A stretch of 64,000 bases of DNA from an uncultured Odoribacter sp. (GTDB taxonomy: Bacteria; Bacteroidota; Bacteroidia; Bacteroidales; Marinifilaceae): contig CAJUQA010000001.1 in assembly GCA_910588375.1 (NCBI GenBank), positions 62,001-126,000 on the forward strand, in the 5' to 3' direction. This document shows, in pieces, positions 1 to 7,518 of this stretch. A model generated the notes under the pieces. The model saw nothing but the letters and a program-made list of their open reading frames with translations, had not been told where the DNA came from and did not search any database. Every line of letters begins with the position of its first letter. Within the stretch, counting starts at the first letter, position 1. Both the position numbers and the translations under genes were made by a program.

Positions 1-102
1 TGTGGCATCCGGTCAGCCTGTCGCTTTTTACAGGAATAATCTTCTGATAGGAGGGGGGATAGCCCTTTGATTTCTTGTGTCTTTGCAATTTTCATGGTTT
101 GA

Positions 103-136
103 TTTGACAAGAAATAAAGAAAAAATCCTACTTTTG
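103..136 (+). promoter_or_regulatory. Bacteroidetes-type promoter of leader copy A
   Basis: TTTG at 103-106 and TACTTTTG at 129-136 match the Bacteroidetes primary sigma pattern (TTTG ... TAnnTTTG) with a 22-bp spacer. Transcription would start near 142 and run through the structured leader at 205-357 into the small ORF at 375. The matching leader copy on the other strand (10860-11151) has its -7 element at almost the same distance upstream (about 65-69 nt before helix P1). Confidence 0.65.
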
Positions 137-204
137 CGGAGTGTGTGAGGTGTTGACCTTATTTTTTACATATCAGAATAGTTGATATAAAAGTTTATTT
201 GTCT

Positions 205-357
205 TTACAGCGAAGTCCGCAAACTTTTGCAGAAACGAAGATAATAAACTGGCAGATCACGTATACCTATGCGTGTCCTTCCGGTTTATCCTTCGTTTCG
301 GGTTCTTTGCGGACGCCTGCTGTAAGGGGTGAATTGGCGGACACGTATTTTTGTCCG
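205..357 (+). ncRNA. Structured leader RNA, copy A
   Basis: A nested set of perfect or near-perfect helices can be drawn by eye. P1 is 205-211 with 319-325; P2 is 215-223 with 306-314 (9 bp, GTCCGCAAA/TTTGCGGAC); P3 is 232-240 with 291-299 (9 bp); P4 is 244-252 with 281-289 (9 bp, one G-U); P5 is 258-263 with 270-275; and a separate hairpin P6 is 338-343 with 352-357. A divergent copy on the minus strand at 10922-11077 folds into the same order of helices, and P1, P2 and P3 differ by paired (compensatory) changes. This supports a conserved RNA fold rather than chance. It sits between a promoter and a small membrane-protein ORF, so it could be a regulatory leader or an independent sRNA. No known Rfam class was recognised; a 6S-like RNA was considered but two copies make that unlikely. 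Confidence 0.6.
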
Positions 358-374
358 TATAAAATTCTTTTATT

Positions 375-608
375 ATGGACCTTAAAACAGAATCTTGCGT
401 AAAATTACTCCTCTTGATTCTCGTATTAGTTATTATTATTCAATTCATCCTTATTCTGTACCTATGCAGTTGCCACTACATGGATTATCTGAATAGAGAG
501 ACGCATTATGATTCCGGATGGGAGCCGGATACCTTGAGAATAATCTCATCTCCGGCAAGTCGGAAAGATTCTGTTTTTTCGTATGACGATTTTTATTTCG
601 GATTTTGA
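375..608 (+). CDS. Small single-TM membrane protein (leader A)
   Basis: A 77-residue protein with a short charged N-terminus (MDLKTESC), one strongly hydrophobic segment at about residues 9-31 rich in Leu, Ile and Val, and a polar, acidic C-terminal half. The ATG lies 17 nt after hairpin P6 of the structured leader. The 59-residue protein at 10681-10860 has the same layout (basic start, one TM, acidic tail) and the same kind of leader, which is the main reason to believe this ORF. No family is recognised. A short hydrophobic peptide behind a highly structured leader resembles type I toxin or stress-peptide loci, but that is only an analogy. Confidence 0.45.
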   Translation: MDLKTESCVKLLLLILVLVIIIQFILILYLCSCHYMDYLNRETHYDSGWEPDTLRIISSPASRKDSVFSYDDFYFGF

Positions 609-655
609 AATCTTTTATTTTTTCTTCAATAGCGTGTATTATTAAATTTTTTTTA

Positions 656-663
656 TACATTTG
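656..663 (+). promoter_or_regulatory. -7 element of the tRNA-Pro promoter
   Basis: TACATTTG matches TAnnTTTG and lies 18 bp before the mature tRNA 5' end. No clear TTTG -33 element is seen upstream. Confidence 0.5.
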
Positions 664-681
664 CACCCGTGAAACTCACAT

Positions 682-755
682 CGGGGCGTAGCTCAGTCCG
701 GTAGAGTACACGTCTGGGGGGCGTGTGGTCGCTGGTTCGAATCCAGTCACCCCGA
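682..755 (+). tRNA. tRNA-Pro (GGG anticodon)
   Basis: The sequence folds as a tRNA: acceptor CGGGGCG with CACCCCG (one C-A mismatch), D arm GCTC/GAGT, anticodon stem CACGT/GCGTG with loop CTGGGGG (anticodon GGG, proline), and T arm CTGGT-TCGAATC-ACCAG type with GTTCGAATC. The discriminator base is A at 755 and CGA, not CCA, follows, so CCA is added after transcription as is usual in Bacteroidetes. Confidence 0.92.
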
Positions 756-864
756 CGACTGAAAATCAAGAGGTTAGATAACAGGTCTAATCTCTTTTTT
801 ATTGCAGCGATTAAGGTTTTATTATGGTTTTCGGGAAACTTAATGCGAATAAATACCAATATAC

Positions 865-1515
865 TTACCTGGCTTTATGTAGTTTAGGGGTAATCAATGC
901 TAATTTAAAGGCAGCTTCTTCTTTTCCTTGTTTTATAGCTTTTTCATACCACAGAGCAGCTTCCTCGTAGTTTTGTTCCACGCCTTGTCCGTAATGATAC
1001 AGGAATCCCACATTGAACTGTGCATTGGCAATATTTTGTTGTGCTGCCAAGTAGAAATACTTAAATGCTTTTTGTAAGTCTTTTTTTATTCCGTATCCGT
1101 TATAGTAATGGATACCGATATTGAATAGGGCATATTCATCTCCTTTATCGGCAGCCAGCTTAAAATAATGGAATCCCCGGGCTTCATCTTTATCAATTCC
1201 TTGCCCTTTATTATACATGACTCCCAGCATAAATAAAGCCTCTGTATTTTGTAGTTTTGCAGCTTGAGAGAATAACGTGAATGCCTTTTTGTAGTCTTGT
1301 TGGAATATCTCCCCCTCATAATATAGCCACCCCATAAAATTTAATGCTTTGGGATTATTGTTTTCAGCTAATTCATTGATTTGTTTTAATGCTTCGTTTA
1401 CTTCTTCGTCAGTTATAGCTGTCTCAAACATTCTTACAGCTGATAAAAATTGTAGTTGGTTATTATCTCCAGCTACAAAATTTCCCTGTGTGTAGGCTTC
1501 ATTTTTCTGTTTCAT
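865..1515 (-). CDS. Sel1-like repeat protein
   Basis: A 216-residue protein without a signal peptide. After about 50 residues it consists of Sel1/TPR-like helical repeats of about 36 residues; the recognisable motif is A-x-x-x-[LF]-[GN]-x-[LIM]-Y-x-x-G-x-G-[IV] followed by A-x-x-[FY]-x-x-A-A, seen in at least four copies from residue 56 to 205. Such repeats are protein-interaction scaffolds and no catalytic residue is expected. A -7 box TAAATTTG lies on the minus strand at 1541-1548, 26 bp upstream of the ATG. It is cytoplasmic by prediction and its partner is unknown. Confidence 0.8.
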   Translation of the reverse strand: MKQKNEAYTQGNFVAGDNNQLQFLSAVRMFETAITDEEVNEALKQINELAENNNPKALNFMGWLYYEGEIFQQDYKKAFTLFSQAAKLQNTEALFMLGVMYNKGQGIDKDEARGFHYFKLAADKGDEYALFNIGIHYYNGYGIKKDLQKAFKYFYLAAQQNIANAQFNVGFLYHYGQGVEQNYEEAALWYEKAIKQGKEEAAFKLALITPKLHKAR

Positions 1516-1540
1516 AGCTCTAATTATTAATATTATAGAG

Positions 1541-1548
1541 CAAATTTA
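1541..1548 (-). promoter_or_regulatory. -7 element of the Sel1 gene
   Basis: The minus strand reads TAAATTTG, matching TAnnTTTG, 26 bp upstream of the start codon at 1515. A -33 element is not obvious. Confidence 0.4.
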
Positions 1549-1599
1549 CTTAATAGGGGTATATCATCCTTTTTATACTTCCCTGTGTCTTTTTCTTTC

Positions 1600-1628
1600 C
1601 AAAAGAAAAGCCGGAACTAAGTCCGGCT
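1600..1628 (-). terminator. Rho-independent terminator
   Basis: A perfect 7-bp stem (1609-1615 with 1622-1628, AGCCGGA/TCCGGCT) with a 6-nt loop is followed on the minus strand by TTTTCTTTT. It lies 31 bp beyond the stop of the short reading frame at 1659-1826, which suggests that frame is part of a real transcribed gene. Confidence 0.75.
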
Positions 1629-1658
1629 CTTCAATGTTAGGTATTCTCCTCATTATCA

Positions 1659-1826
1659 TTAACCTGCTGCTGCCGCACCTATTAATCCTAATGCTACCAC
1701 ACCTATTAATCCTATCGTATTTAAAATTTTTCTTCCTGTAGTTTTCCCACCTCGTATCGCATCTCTTTGTTCCCGTTCGAGCTCTAATTTCTCGATAGCA
1801 ACTTCATTGTCTATTATTAAATAATA
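1659..1826 (-). other. Possible -1 frameshift extension of the 1817-2797 gene
   Basis: A 55-codon open frame without an ATG overlaps the 3' end of the 326-codon gene. Its product starts with YYLIIDNEVAIEKLELEREQ, continues with a basic stretch (RGGKTTGRK) and ends in a Gly/Ala/Ile-rich hydrophobic segment, then stops at 1659. The upstream gene carries seven T residues (minus strand, 1832-1826) in the phase T TTT TTT, a classical -1 slippery heptamer, and a slip there joins the two frames exactly. The downstream terminator at 1600-1628 fits a transcript through this frame. Alternatively it is a decayed C-terminus left by a one-base change. Confidence 0.4.
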
Positions 1827-2797
1827 AAAAAATGTTCTCCTCGTTGACTAAAATTTTGTTCACATGCTTTTTTTACTAAATCAGGCACATTTCGATAAAA
1901 TGTAAATTTTTTACCTTTATTTTTTAAACCACCAAATCCATATTCAAATGAGTGAGTCTTAATATTGAGTTTCTTTAGAAAAAATATTTCCTCTTGATAT
2001 TCATAATAATCAATCCCATCAAGTGTACAATAATATTTAGAAGCTCGTATCCAATCATTTAATATGATTTTTTCATCCTCATCCTCAATTTTTATGACAT
2101 CTACACCTAAAGAATCACCACCTATCATTACATTAACCTCTCCGGTATATCCCAACTTTAATGTATCTAATTTTCCTTTGTAAGTTTTAATTTTTTCTAT
2201 ATATTTATTATTAAAATAGTTTGTTACTTTTGATTTAATTGCAACTTCATTGACAGAGGAGAAAATTTTTTTTACATTCTCTTCTTTTTTAATTTGTTCT
2301 TGCTGTTTTCGTTCCTGTTCTTTTATTCGTTCTGCCCTTTCTTGTTCTTCCAATATTTGCAGTTCTTTCTTTTCTCTTTCAGTTAATATCCTCGTAAATA
2401 GGAAGTCAAACATAACTGAACCATTTATATTAGAAAAAAATATAATATTCATACCATTTTCTCTATCCAACGGGAAAGAGATCATAACAGAATAAAGCTC
2501 GCTTCTGTCAATCCAAAATTCTTTAACACGAGAAGATTCAGAAATTATTTTCTCGACCGTAAAAGTCACTTGTGCGTTACCACTTGATTTTAATGTAAAG
2601 CTTACAAGTTTATTTGCCTTATAGGTAAGAGTTGCTTTTTCTACTGTAAAATTCTTGGTAACATTATATCCATTCTCATCTTTTGAAGTAAAGACAAAAT
2701 GCTCTGGAAACATACACTCATATTGTTCTGTTTTTGTTTGTCCAAACATGAATAGTGTTTGTAGCAAAACGATTATAATAATCGATATTTTTTTCAT
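1817..2797 (-). CDS. Secreted hypothetical protein with coiled coil
   Basis: A 326-residue protein with an N-terminal signal peptide (MKKISIIIIVLLQTLFMFGQ, cleavage expected near residue 20). Residues about 25-150 look beta-rich, residues about 150-190 form a Glu/Lys/Gln-rich coiled coil, and the C-terminal part is an alpha/beta region of unknown type. It is AT-rich and typical of the accessory region. The stop at 1817 lies just after a T7 run that may allow a -1 shift into a 55-codon extension ending in a hydrophobic segment. Function unknown; periplasm or envelope location is inferred from the signal peptide. Confidence 0.7.
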   Translation of the reverse strand: MKKISIIIIVLLQTLFMFGQTKTEQYECMFPEHFVFTSKDENGYNVTKNFTVEKATLTYKANKLVSFTLKSSGNAQVTFTVEKIISESSRVKEFWIDRSELYSVMISFPLDRENGMNIIFFSNINGSVMFDFLFTRILTEREKKELQILEEQERAERIKEQERKQQEQIKKEENVKKIFSSVNEVAIKSKVTNYFNNKYIEKIKTYKGKLDTLKLGYTGEVNVMIGGDSLGVDVIKIEDEDEKIILNDWIRASKYYCTLDGIDYYEYQEEIFFLKKLNIKTHSFEYGFGGLKNKGKKFTFYRNVPDLVKKACEQNFSQRGEHFFII

Positions 2798-2923
2798 TTT
2801 TTTAATTATTTATTTTGAATATTATTTGTTTTTTCACACGTTCCGGCATGTTGCCGCACATAATCTATGAAGTGGGTAGCATCTAATTTTTTTATTTATA
2901 GTCTCATGGTACTTTAGAGAGGG

Positions 2924-3397
2924 TCATTTGTTTATTATAGGAACAGCATAAAACTGAATACCAATTTCTGGAAAGTATAGGCTGATTCCTTCTTTCTTAA
3001 AATCTTTGATTGTATTTTTAGAAGTTACTCCATAATTTTTAGTGTACAGACTCAGCTTGTTTTTGCAAGATATAGTAACTTCCCCGTTTGAAATTCTATC
3101 TATACCCTTATAATAATATAGTCCATCATCATTGAAAGTAAACCGAACATCAGTGTTTATTATCGATTTATCAACTTTGACATATACACTATATACATTG
3201 CGTATTTTGTCATATCCGATTTCTAACTTGTCCAATGTCAAAGACATATTTTTATTAGTAGAACTATAAAGATAGCCTTCTTTGTAGTTACAGAATTGCC
3301 ACATATTGTCTTCAAAACATCCTTTATTGTTTTGTGCAACGATGTTAATGCAAATTATTAATAATAAGTTTATTAGTAAAAATACATTCTTCTTCAT
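2924..3397 (-). CDS. Secreted hypothetical protein
   Basis: A 157-residue protein with a signal peptide (hydrophobic residues 5-20, cleavage after IVAQ at about 22). The mature part is small, rich in Asn, Lys and Tyr, and probably beta-structured, with three Cys (two near residues 27 and 36, one near 111) that could form a disulfide. It lies next to another secreted hypothetical on the same strand but with a gap of about 125 bp, so co-transcription is uncertain. No family is recognised. Confidence 0.6.
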   Translation of the reverse strand: MKKNVFLLINLLLIICINIVAQNNKGCFEDNMWQFCNYKEGYLYSSTNKNMSLTLDKLEIGYDKIRNVYSVYVKVDKSIINTDVRFTFNDDGLYYYKGIDRISNGEVTISCKNKLSLYTKNYGVTSKNTIKDFKKEGISLYFPEIGIQFYAVPIINK

Positions 3398-3476
3398 ATT
3401 AATAGATTTTAATTGTTTGATAAAAATTGTATGCTATTTCCAAGTTATTAATACTTATATTATTGGGTATTAACTC

Positions 3477-3920
3477 TTATAACAAATATTTCCGTACTTT
3501 ATTCCAATCTGGAAATTTTTCAGACCCGAATAATATCAATTCTCCTTCGAATTGTCCAGCACCATTATTTTTTCTGTCATCAATTAAATAATCTCCTTTG
3601 TTTAAATTTTTATGGTGGCTCAAGATTAAGCGTTTATAACAAGTTTCGCCCAGATATTGTTTTATCCAGTTCAATTTGTCAGACCATGCGCTGGGATTAT
3701 CCCAAGGGGCAGTAGAAAGAATATAAATATCATATTTTTCTTTTAAAGCGTTGATAGCCTCTATCGAGCCTGTTATGGGCTGCATTTTGGAGAAAATACC
3801 TGGCGCTTCATCATAGCGTTCTTGGTATTCTTTTTGCATTTCTTTGTCCAGGGCATCGATGCCGGATTGGAAATCTACTAAGACATTGTCCATGTCAATG
3901 TATACTATTTTCTTGTTCAT
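3477..3920 (-). CDS. 5'(3')-deoxyribonucleotidase-like HAD protein
   Basis: A 147-residue HAD-superfamily protein. Motif I, IDMDNVLVDF at residues 8-17, provides the nucleophile and acid/base Asp pair; motif II Ser/Thr is in ILSTAPW (about residues 68-74), motif III Lys is in the SHHKNL region, and motif IV is LIDDRKNNG (about 112-120). This arrangement and the short length match the NT5C-type 5'-deoxynucleotidase family (PF06941), which removes phosphate from pyrimidine deoxynucleotides; the substrate is inferred from the family. It is cytoplasmic. The next ORF in the same direction starts at 4121, further upstream, so it may be in one transcription unit with the repeat ORFs and the HD protein. 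Confidence 0.75.
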   Translation of the reverse strand: MNKKIVYIDMDNVLVDFQSGIDALDKEMQKEYQERYDEAPGIFSKMQPITGSIEAINALKEKYDIYILSTAPWDNPSAWSDKLNWIKQYLGETCYKRLILSHHKNLNKGDYLIDDRKNNGAGQFEGELILFGSEKFPDWNKVRKYLL

Positions 3921-3947
3921 AATATGTGGATTATTGTAATTAATGTT

Positions 3948-4121
3948 TTAAAGTAGATTCATATTCCTTAACCGTTGTAATTTTGCCATTGATTCCTGTG
4001 TTCTTTTTATAAAATTCTCTAATTTCTTGGCAGATAAGGGATGTTTCAACATTTCTTCAACCTCCTTCCTTCCTGCTTTGCTTTTCTTGTTTATCAAGAT
4101 TGTCAATTCTTTGGGTTCCAT
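3948..4121 (-). CDS. Small Lys/Glu-rich ORF, end of a broken repeat protein
   Basis: A 57-codon ORF starting MEPKELTILINKK. It carries a motif (K-A-G-x-K-E-V-E-E-M-x-x-x-P) that repeats, in the other frame, in the ORF just upstream at 4103-4384. The two ORFs overlap by 19 nt in different frames, so together they look like one repeat protein split by an indel, or two overlapping genes. Whether it is expressed is unknown. Confidence 0.4.
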   Translation of the reverse strand: MEPKELTILINKKSKAGRKEVEEMLKHPLSAKKLENFIKRTQESMAKLQRLRNMNLL

Positions 4122-4384
4122 TTATATATTTTAATTAAAGCTGTCATTTTCTTTTTATAAGATAGATTTTCCTCTTCTGATGGGGTAGATTGTCTCTCAA
4201 CAAGAAAAGGATTTACCACCAATTCTTCTACCTCCTTTATGTTTAACTCGCTATTCTTCATAATTGAGTTTATTATTTCCTCTTCATAATCAAGTTCTTC
4301 CTCCTCGAGTATAGGGAAAGGATCAGGATCTACCTCTTCTATTTCCTTTATGCCTGCCTTCTTTTTCATAATTAAGTCTTTCAT
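4103..4384 (-). CDS. Acidic/basic repeat protein fragment
   Basis: A 93-codon ORF made of degenerate repeats of about 35 residues: a Leu-x-Tyr-[EK]-[EK]-[EK]-[MI] segment, then K-E-[IV]-E-E followed by a short linker ending in a Pro-Phe pair. The repeat continues upstream of the ATG in the same open frame, where no start codon exists, and downstream in another frame (3948-4121). This suggests a longer repeat protein that has decayed or been split. No family is recognised and the protein is not predicted to be exported. Confidence 0.4.
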   Translation of the reverse strand: MKDLIMKKKAGIKEIEEVDPDPFPILEEEELDYEEEIINSIMKNSELNIKEVEELVVNPFLVERQSTPSEEENLSYKKKMTALIKIYKWNPKN

Positions 4385-4439
4385 TTCCTTTTCATAACGT
4401 AGTTTTTCTTTCTCTGGGGTGCTAGGGAATCCATTGCAG

Positions 4440-4886
4440 TCACATTATATCCGTATCTGGCATCAATAAATAGCCTATCGTCATATTATATATCGGTATA
4501 TCTATATTTTTAACAATTACATTATTTTTTGCATTCCATTGTAATGATTCGAGTTGGATAACGTTATCCGTTAGGTCTGCAATTTTGACTTGCTTTGCAA
4601 TGGGATTTTTATCAACTCGTTTAATGAAATCTATGTACTCTTCTCCTTCGATGGGGGGCAAATATTTAAGTACTTCAATGATTTCATCGTCAATACCTTT
4701 TCGTTTTAGACATTCAAAGGTGATTGGGGAATTTGCTACCACGTCATGGAGTAATGCAATGATTTGATTTCTTTTTTGCTCACATCTATTGGCAACTCGA
4801 ATTGGATGGAAAATATAAGGCTTTCCTCTTTCATCCGTTTGTCCTTTATGGGCTTCTATGGCTATTTTTAATGCTTTGTAGAACAT
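4440..4886 (-). CDS. SpoT/Mesh1-like HD-domain protein, degenerate
   Basis: A 148-residue protein with the N-terminal signature of the RelA/SpoT-type (p)ppGpp hydrolase HD domain: A-H-K-G-Q-T-D-E-R-G-K-P-Y-x-x-H-P (residues 12-28), the metal-binding ALLHDVV (about 44-50), and KIADLTDN (about 104-111). In the family the HD pair is followed by a catalytic Glu-Asp (HDxxED); here those positions are Ala-Asn (HDVVANS). The C-terminus also departs from the family. It may be an inactive or altered-specificity small alarmone hydrolase-like protein. It starts the minus-strand run 4886-3477 and is followed by the repeat ORFs. Confidence 0.7.
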   Translation of the reverse strand: MFYKALKIAIEAHKGQTDERGKPYIFHPIRVANRCEQKRNQIIALLHDVVANSPITFECLKRKGIDDEIIEVLKYLPPIEGEEYIDFIKRVDKNPIAKQVKIADLTDNVIQLESLQWNAKNNVIVKNIDIPIYNMTIGYLLMPDTDIM

Positions 4887-5131
4887 ATTTATTTTTTTAT
4901 ATTTGCCTACAATAATGATATTGAAGCGTTGGCTTTATTTTTGTGCAGTTGAAACTTCGACACTTTTAACATGCCACGACAAAATAAGCAACCGCTCGAG
5001 TAGAAATACGTGGGCAGTTTTGTTTTGTGGCATAGGTAGTCGAAGACCTCAACGGCAAACAAGATGTTGCTCACGTTTTTCGTTTGCAAATATTAGAGGT
5101 GTTGATGACAGATTCTGGCATTGGTAGGAAA
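4887..5131. other. Divergent intergenic region
   Basis: This gap of about 270 bp separates the divergently transcribed HD gene (minus) and the WYL gene (plus). It holds a loose inverted repeat (TGCCAC near 4971-4976 with GTGGCA near 5027-5032) but no ORF with a recognisable product. Confidence 0.4.
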
Positions 5132-5139
5132 TATTTTTG
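5132..5139 (+). promoter_or_regulatory. -7 element of the WYL-Nmad operon
   Basis: TATTTTTG matches TAnnTTTG, 18 bp before the WYL start codon at 5158. The predicted transcript has a very short leader. No TTTG -33 at the right spacing is seen. Confidence 0.45.
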
Positions 5140-5157
5140 TCACGTAAATGAAAAAAT

Positions 5158-6069
5158 ATGGAACATATATCCGTAAAGTTTTATCGGCAGGCCTGTATTT
5201 ATAAAATCATTCGCCAAAAGAAATATATCGGTTTGTCGGAATTGGTGGAACGTGTGCAGGAAAATTTATTAATGAATGGATATGAGATAGGTATTTCTCA
5301 GCGTTCAATTCAGCGGGATATTCAAGAGATGAATGCGACATGGGTTTCAATCTGTTACGATAAGGGACACAAAGGATATTACATGTTGCAGGATGAAATG
5401 GCGGAAACTATTTGGGAACATATATTTGAGCAAATTACACTTTTCTCTGCTTTGCAGTCTGCAGGTGCTGTTTCCGACTATATCCTGCTGGAGCAGCGGA
5501 AAATTACCGGGGTGGAACTTTTACCGGTAATGTTGAAAGCCTTGAAAAGCAATTTAAAGATAGAGTTTGATTATTGTAAGTTTACAGAAAAACAATCTCG
5601 CCATTGCGTGGTGGAACCCTATTTTTTGAAAGAGTTTTCCGGAAGATGGTATTTGCTGGCAAAGGCAGCCAACGAGGAATTTATCAAAACATGGGCATTG
5701 GAACGTGTGAGTAATCTATCACTAACTTCTGTTCGTTTTAAACGACCGTTACAGCTTGCTCCTGATAAAATGTATGAGCATACTTTTGGTATTTATGCTG
5801 ATGAATCGTTACCGGTAGAAGAAGTGGTTTTGTCTTTTACGCCTAAGGCGGGACGGTATGTCCTGACGCGTCCGTTGCATTGTTCGCAGGTCGTTTTGGC
5901 AGACAATGACCGAGAGATTAAGATTAAGCTGAATATCCGACTGACCAATGATTTCCTTATGGAGTTATTGTCGCAAACGGATAAAATGACTGTCGTTTCT
6001 CCTGTGCATTTACAGCAACGTCTGCAAGATATATACAAAAGAGCGATAGAACGAATGAATAAATTTTAA
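5158..6069 (+). CDS. WYL-domain transcriptional regulator
   Basis: A 303-residue protein. The N-terminal region (about residues 8-75) is a winged helix-turn-helix with the pattern ISQRSIQRDIQEM. Residues about 135-205 form the WYL domain, with the hallmark G-R-W-Y-L-L-A and the upstream ..IEFDY.. strand; the rest is the WYL C-terminal extension (WCX-like). WYL proteins sense ligands, often nucleic acids or nucleotides, and commonly regulate defence genes. It is followed 8 bp later by the Nmad2 and Nmad3 genes, so it probably controls them. Confidence 0.85.
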   Translation: MEHISVKFYRQACIYKIIRQKKYIGLSELVERVQENLLMNGYEIGISQRSIQRDIQEMNATWVSICYDKGHKGYYMLQDEMAETIWEHIFEQITLFSALQSAGAVSDYILLEQRKITGVELLPVMLKALKSNLKIEFDYCKFTEKQSRHCVVEPYFLKEFSGRWYLLAKAANEEFIKTWALERVSNLSLTSVRFKRPLQLAPDKMYEHTFGIYADESLPVEEVVLSFTPKAGRYVLTRPLHCSQVVLADNDREIKIKLNIRLTNDFLMELLSQTDKMTVVSPVHLQQRLQDIYKRAIERMNKF

Positions 6070-6077
6070 CTTTTAAA

Positions 6078-6704
6078 ATGATTATGAAAACATTGAAGCT
6101 TTACAGTTACAAAATGACACATGATACGCGGTTTGCTCCCAATCCATTGTTTGGTGTGTTGACTTTGGCAACCTGTAAGCCTGCAGTCAGAAGGAATACT
6201 GAAGTCGGCAATTGGATTGCAGGCTGGACTGCAAAGAATTTAAAGAATTGTCCAACTCTGGTCGGAGAAGAACGTTTGATTTATTTAGCACGTGTTACGA
6301 AGAAACTAAATTATCAAGAATATTGGGAACAATATCCACAAAAACGACCGGGGAATTGGAATGACCCGCACGTAGATTCTTATCATGGAGATAATATTTA
6401 TGAACCGAGACCCGATTGTATTGCGAATCCGCTCTGTCCGGAAACTTTTATCTTACACGAAAACAGCCATCATAAAACTCCAGAGAAAAAAGCGAAAGAT
6501 TTAAGAGGGCAATATGTTCTTGTATGTGAGGAGTTTTATTACTTCAGTTGCAAGCAACCTATTGAAATTCCTAAAAATATTCGTCCCAATGTACCTAAGG
6601 TACAAACAAGTTACGGAGTAATCACCGAAAATATCCAAGCTTCCGAGTTTATCAATTATGTCAAACAGCATGTTAAAGAGAGCATTTATACTCACAAAGG
6701 ATGA
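6078..6704 (+). CDS. Nmad2-like protein (nucleotide modification associated domain)
   Basis: A 208-residue protein. The N-terminal stretch ...LYSYKMTHDTRFAPNP, followed by L-A-T-C-K-P-x-x-R-R and G-N-W-I-A-G, matches the pattern I know for Nucleotide modification associated domain 2 (Nmad2), a family defined by its association with DNA base-hypermodification genes. Further conserved-looking residues are Y-x-E-Y-W (about 85) and the H/N cluster ILHENSHH (about 125-132). It overlaps the Nmad3 gene by 4 nt (ATGA), so the two are translationally coupled. Biochemical role is unknown; nucleotide or modified-base recognition is inferred from the family. Confidence 0.7.
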   Translation: MIMKTLKLYSYKMTHDTRFAPNPLFGVLTLATCKPAVRRNTEVGNWIAGWTAKNLKNCPTLVGEERLIYLARVTKKLNYQEYWEQYPQKRPGNWNDPHVDSYHGDNIYEPRPDCIANPLCPETFILHENSHHKTPEKKAKDLRGQYVLVCEEFYYFSCKQPIEIPKNIRPNVPKVQTSYGVITENIQASEFINYVKQHVKESIYTHKG

Positions 6705-7513
6705 AAATCATATTAAGCAGAAAGGGGTTTGATTCCCAATATGGTGGTATGCCGAGTCCGATATTACCGGATGCCACTTTGTTATCTCTTCCGATACCTT
6801 CCAAAACTGATTTGGAAACAAAATTTACGGAGATTCAATATAAAGGTCGGTCTTATTATGACTTAATCCGTATGTTGAATCCTAACACTCGCATCAAGGA
6901 ATACTATGCTTGTCATTTAGACCCTGATATTCGCGAGACGGTGCGAGAAAGGCAATACGGTTGGATGCCTGCTTTCGGGCAGGAAGGCGCTGCATTAAGT
7001 CATTTGAAAAATCAAAACGTAGGCGTGGGAGATTTATTCTTATTTTTTGGATGGTTTAAGAAAACGCAGAATATCGATGGAAAGATTGTTTATGAGAAAG
7101 GTGCTCCAGATTTACACGTTATTTACGGATATTTTCAAGTAGGTGCCATTATCGATAATCCTGCCGATATTCCGGAGTGGTTGAAGAAACATCCTCATAC
7201 GAAAGCGGAAAAGTGGGAAAAGCCTAATGTGATTTATGTTGCCGCACCGCAATTGTCTTTTTGTCCGGAACTCCCCGGAGCCGGGAATTTTGGATTTGGA
7301 GACAATTTGGTTCTGACTAAACCGGGATGTAGCCGTAGTACTTGGGCTTTACCTGATTTTTTCCGCCATATTCCTATTTCATATAATGCCAATGCGTGGC
7401 AAGAAGATAGTTTCATTGCAGCTTCCAAAGGACAGGAGTTTGTATTTGAGGCAAACGATGAAGCTATGGAATGGGTAAAAGGAATGCTATTGAATGTTTT
7501 GCCCGAAAAATAA
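6701..7513 (+). CDS. Nmad3-like protein (nucleotide modification associated domain)
   Basis: A 270-residue protein beginning MKIILSRKGFDSQYGGMPSP and continuing I-L-P-D-x-T-L-L-S-L-P-I-P, the signature start of Nucleotide modification associated domain 3 (Nmad3). A G-A-x-L-S-H-L motif follows near residue 93, and D-L-F-L-F-F-G-W-F near 108 looks like a buried beta strand. Length and order agree with the family. It overlaps Nmad2 by 4 nt and is followed 5 bp later by a small acidic protein, so these form one operon under the WYL regulator. No phage or restriction genes lie next to it in this window. Confidence 0.75.
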   Translation: MKIILSRKGFDSQYGGMPSPILPDATLLSLPIPSKTDLETKFTEIQYKGRSYYDLIRMLNPNTRIKEYYACHLDPDIRETVRERQYGWMPAFGQEGAALSHLKNQNVGVGDLFLFFGWFKKTQNIDGKIVYEKGAPDLHVIYGYFQVGAIIDNPADIPEWLKKHPHTKAEKWEKPNVIYVAAPQLSFCPELPGAGNFGFGDNLVLTKPGCSRSTWALPDFFRHIPISYNANAWQEDSFIAASKGQEFVFEANDEAMEWVKGMLLNVLPEK

Positions 7514-7518
7514 AAGAA

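Noticed and set aside
205..357. Retron msr/msd
   Set aside because: The fold has a long nested hairpin with closing repeats, but no reverse transcriptase gene lies near either copy.
199..402. 67-codon ORF over the first leader
   Set aside because: It lies within the helices of the structured leader, starts with TTG and has no sensible protein features; RNA structure explains the sequence better.
682..755. tRNA-Pro as an integration site
   Set aside because: No second copy of the tRNA 3' end, no integrase and no flanking direct repeat is visible in the window.
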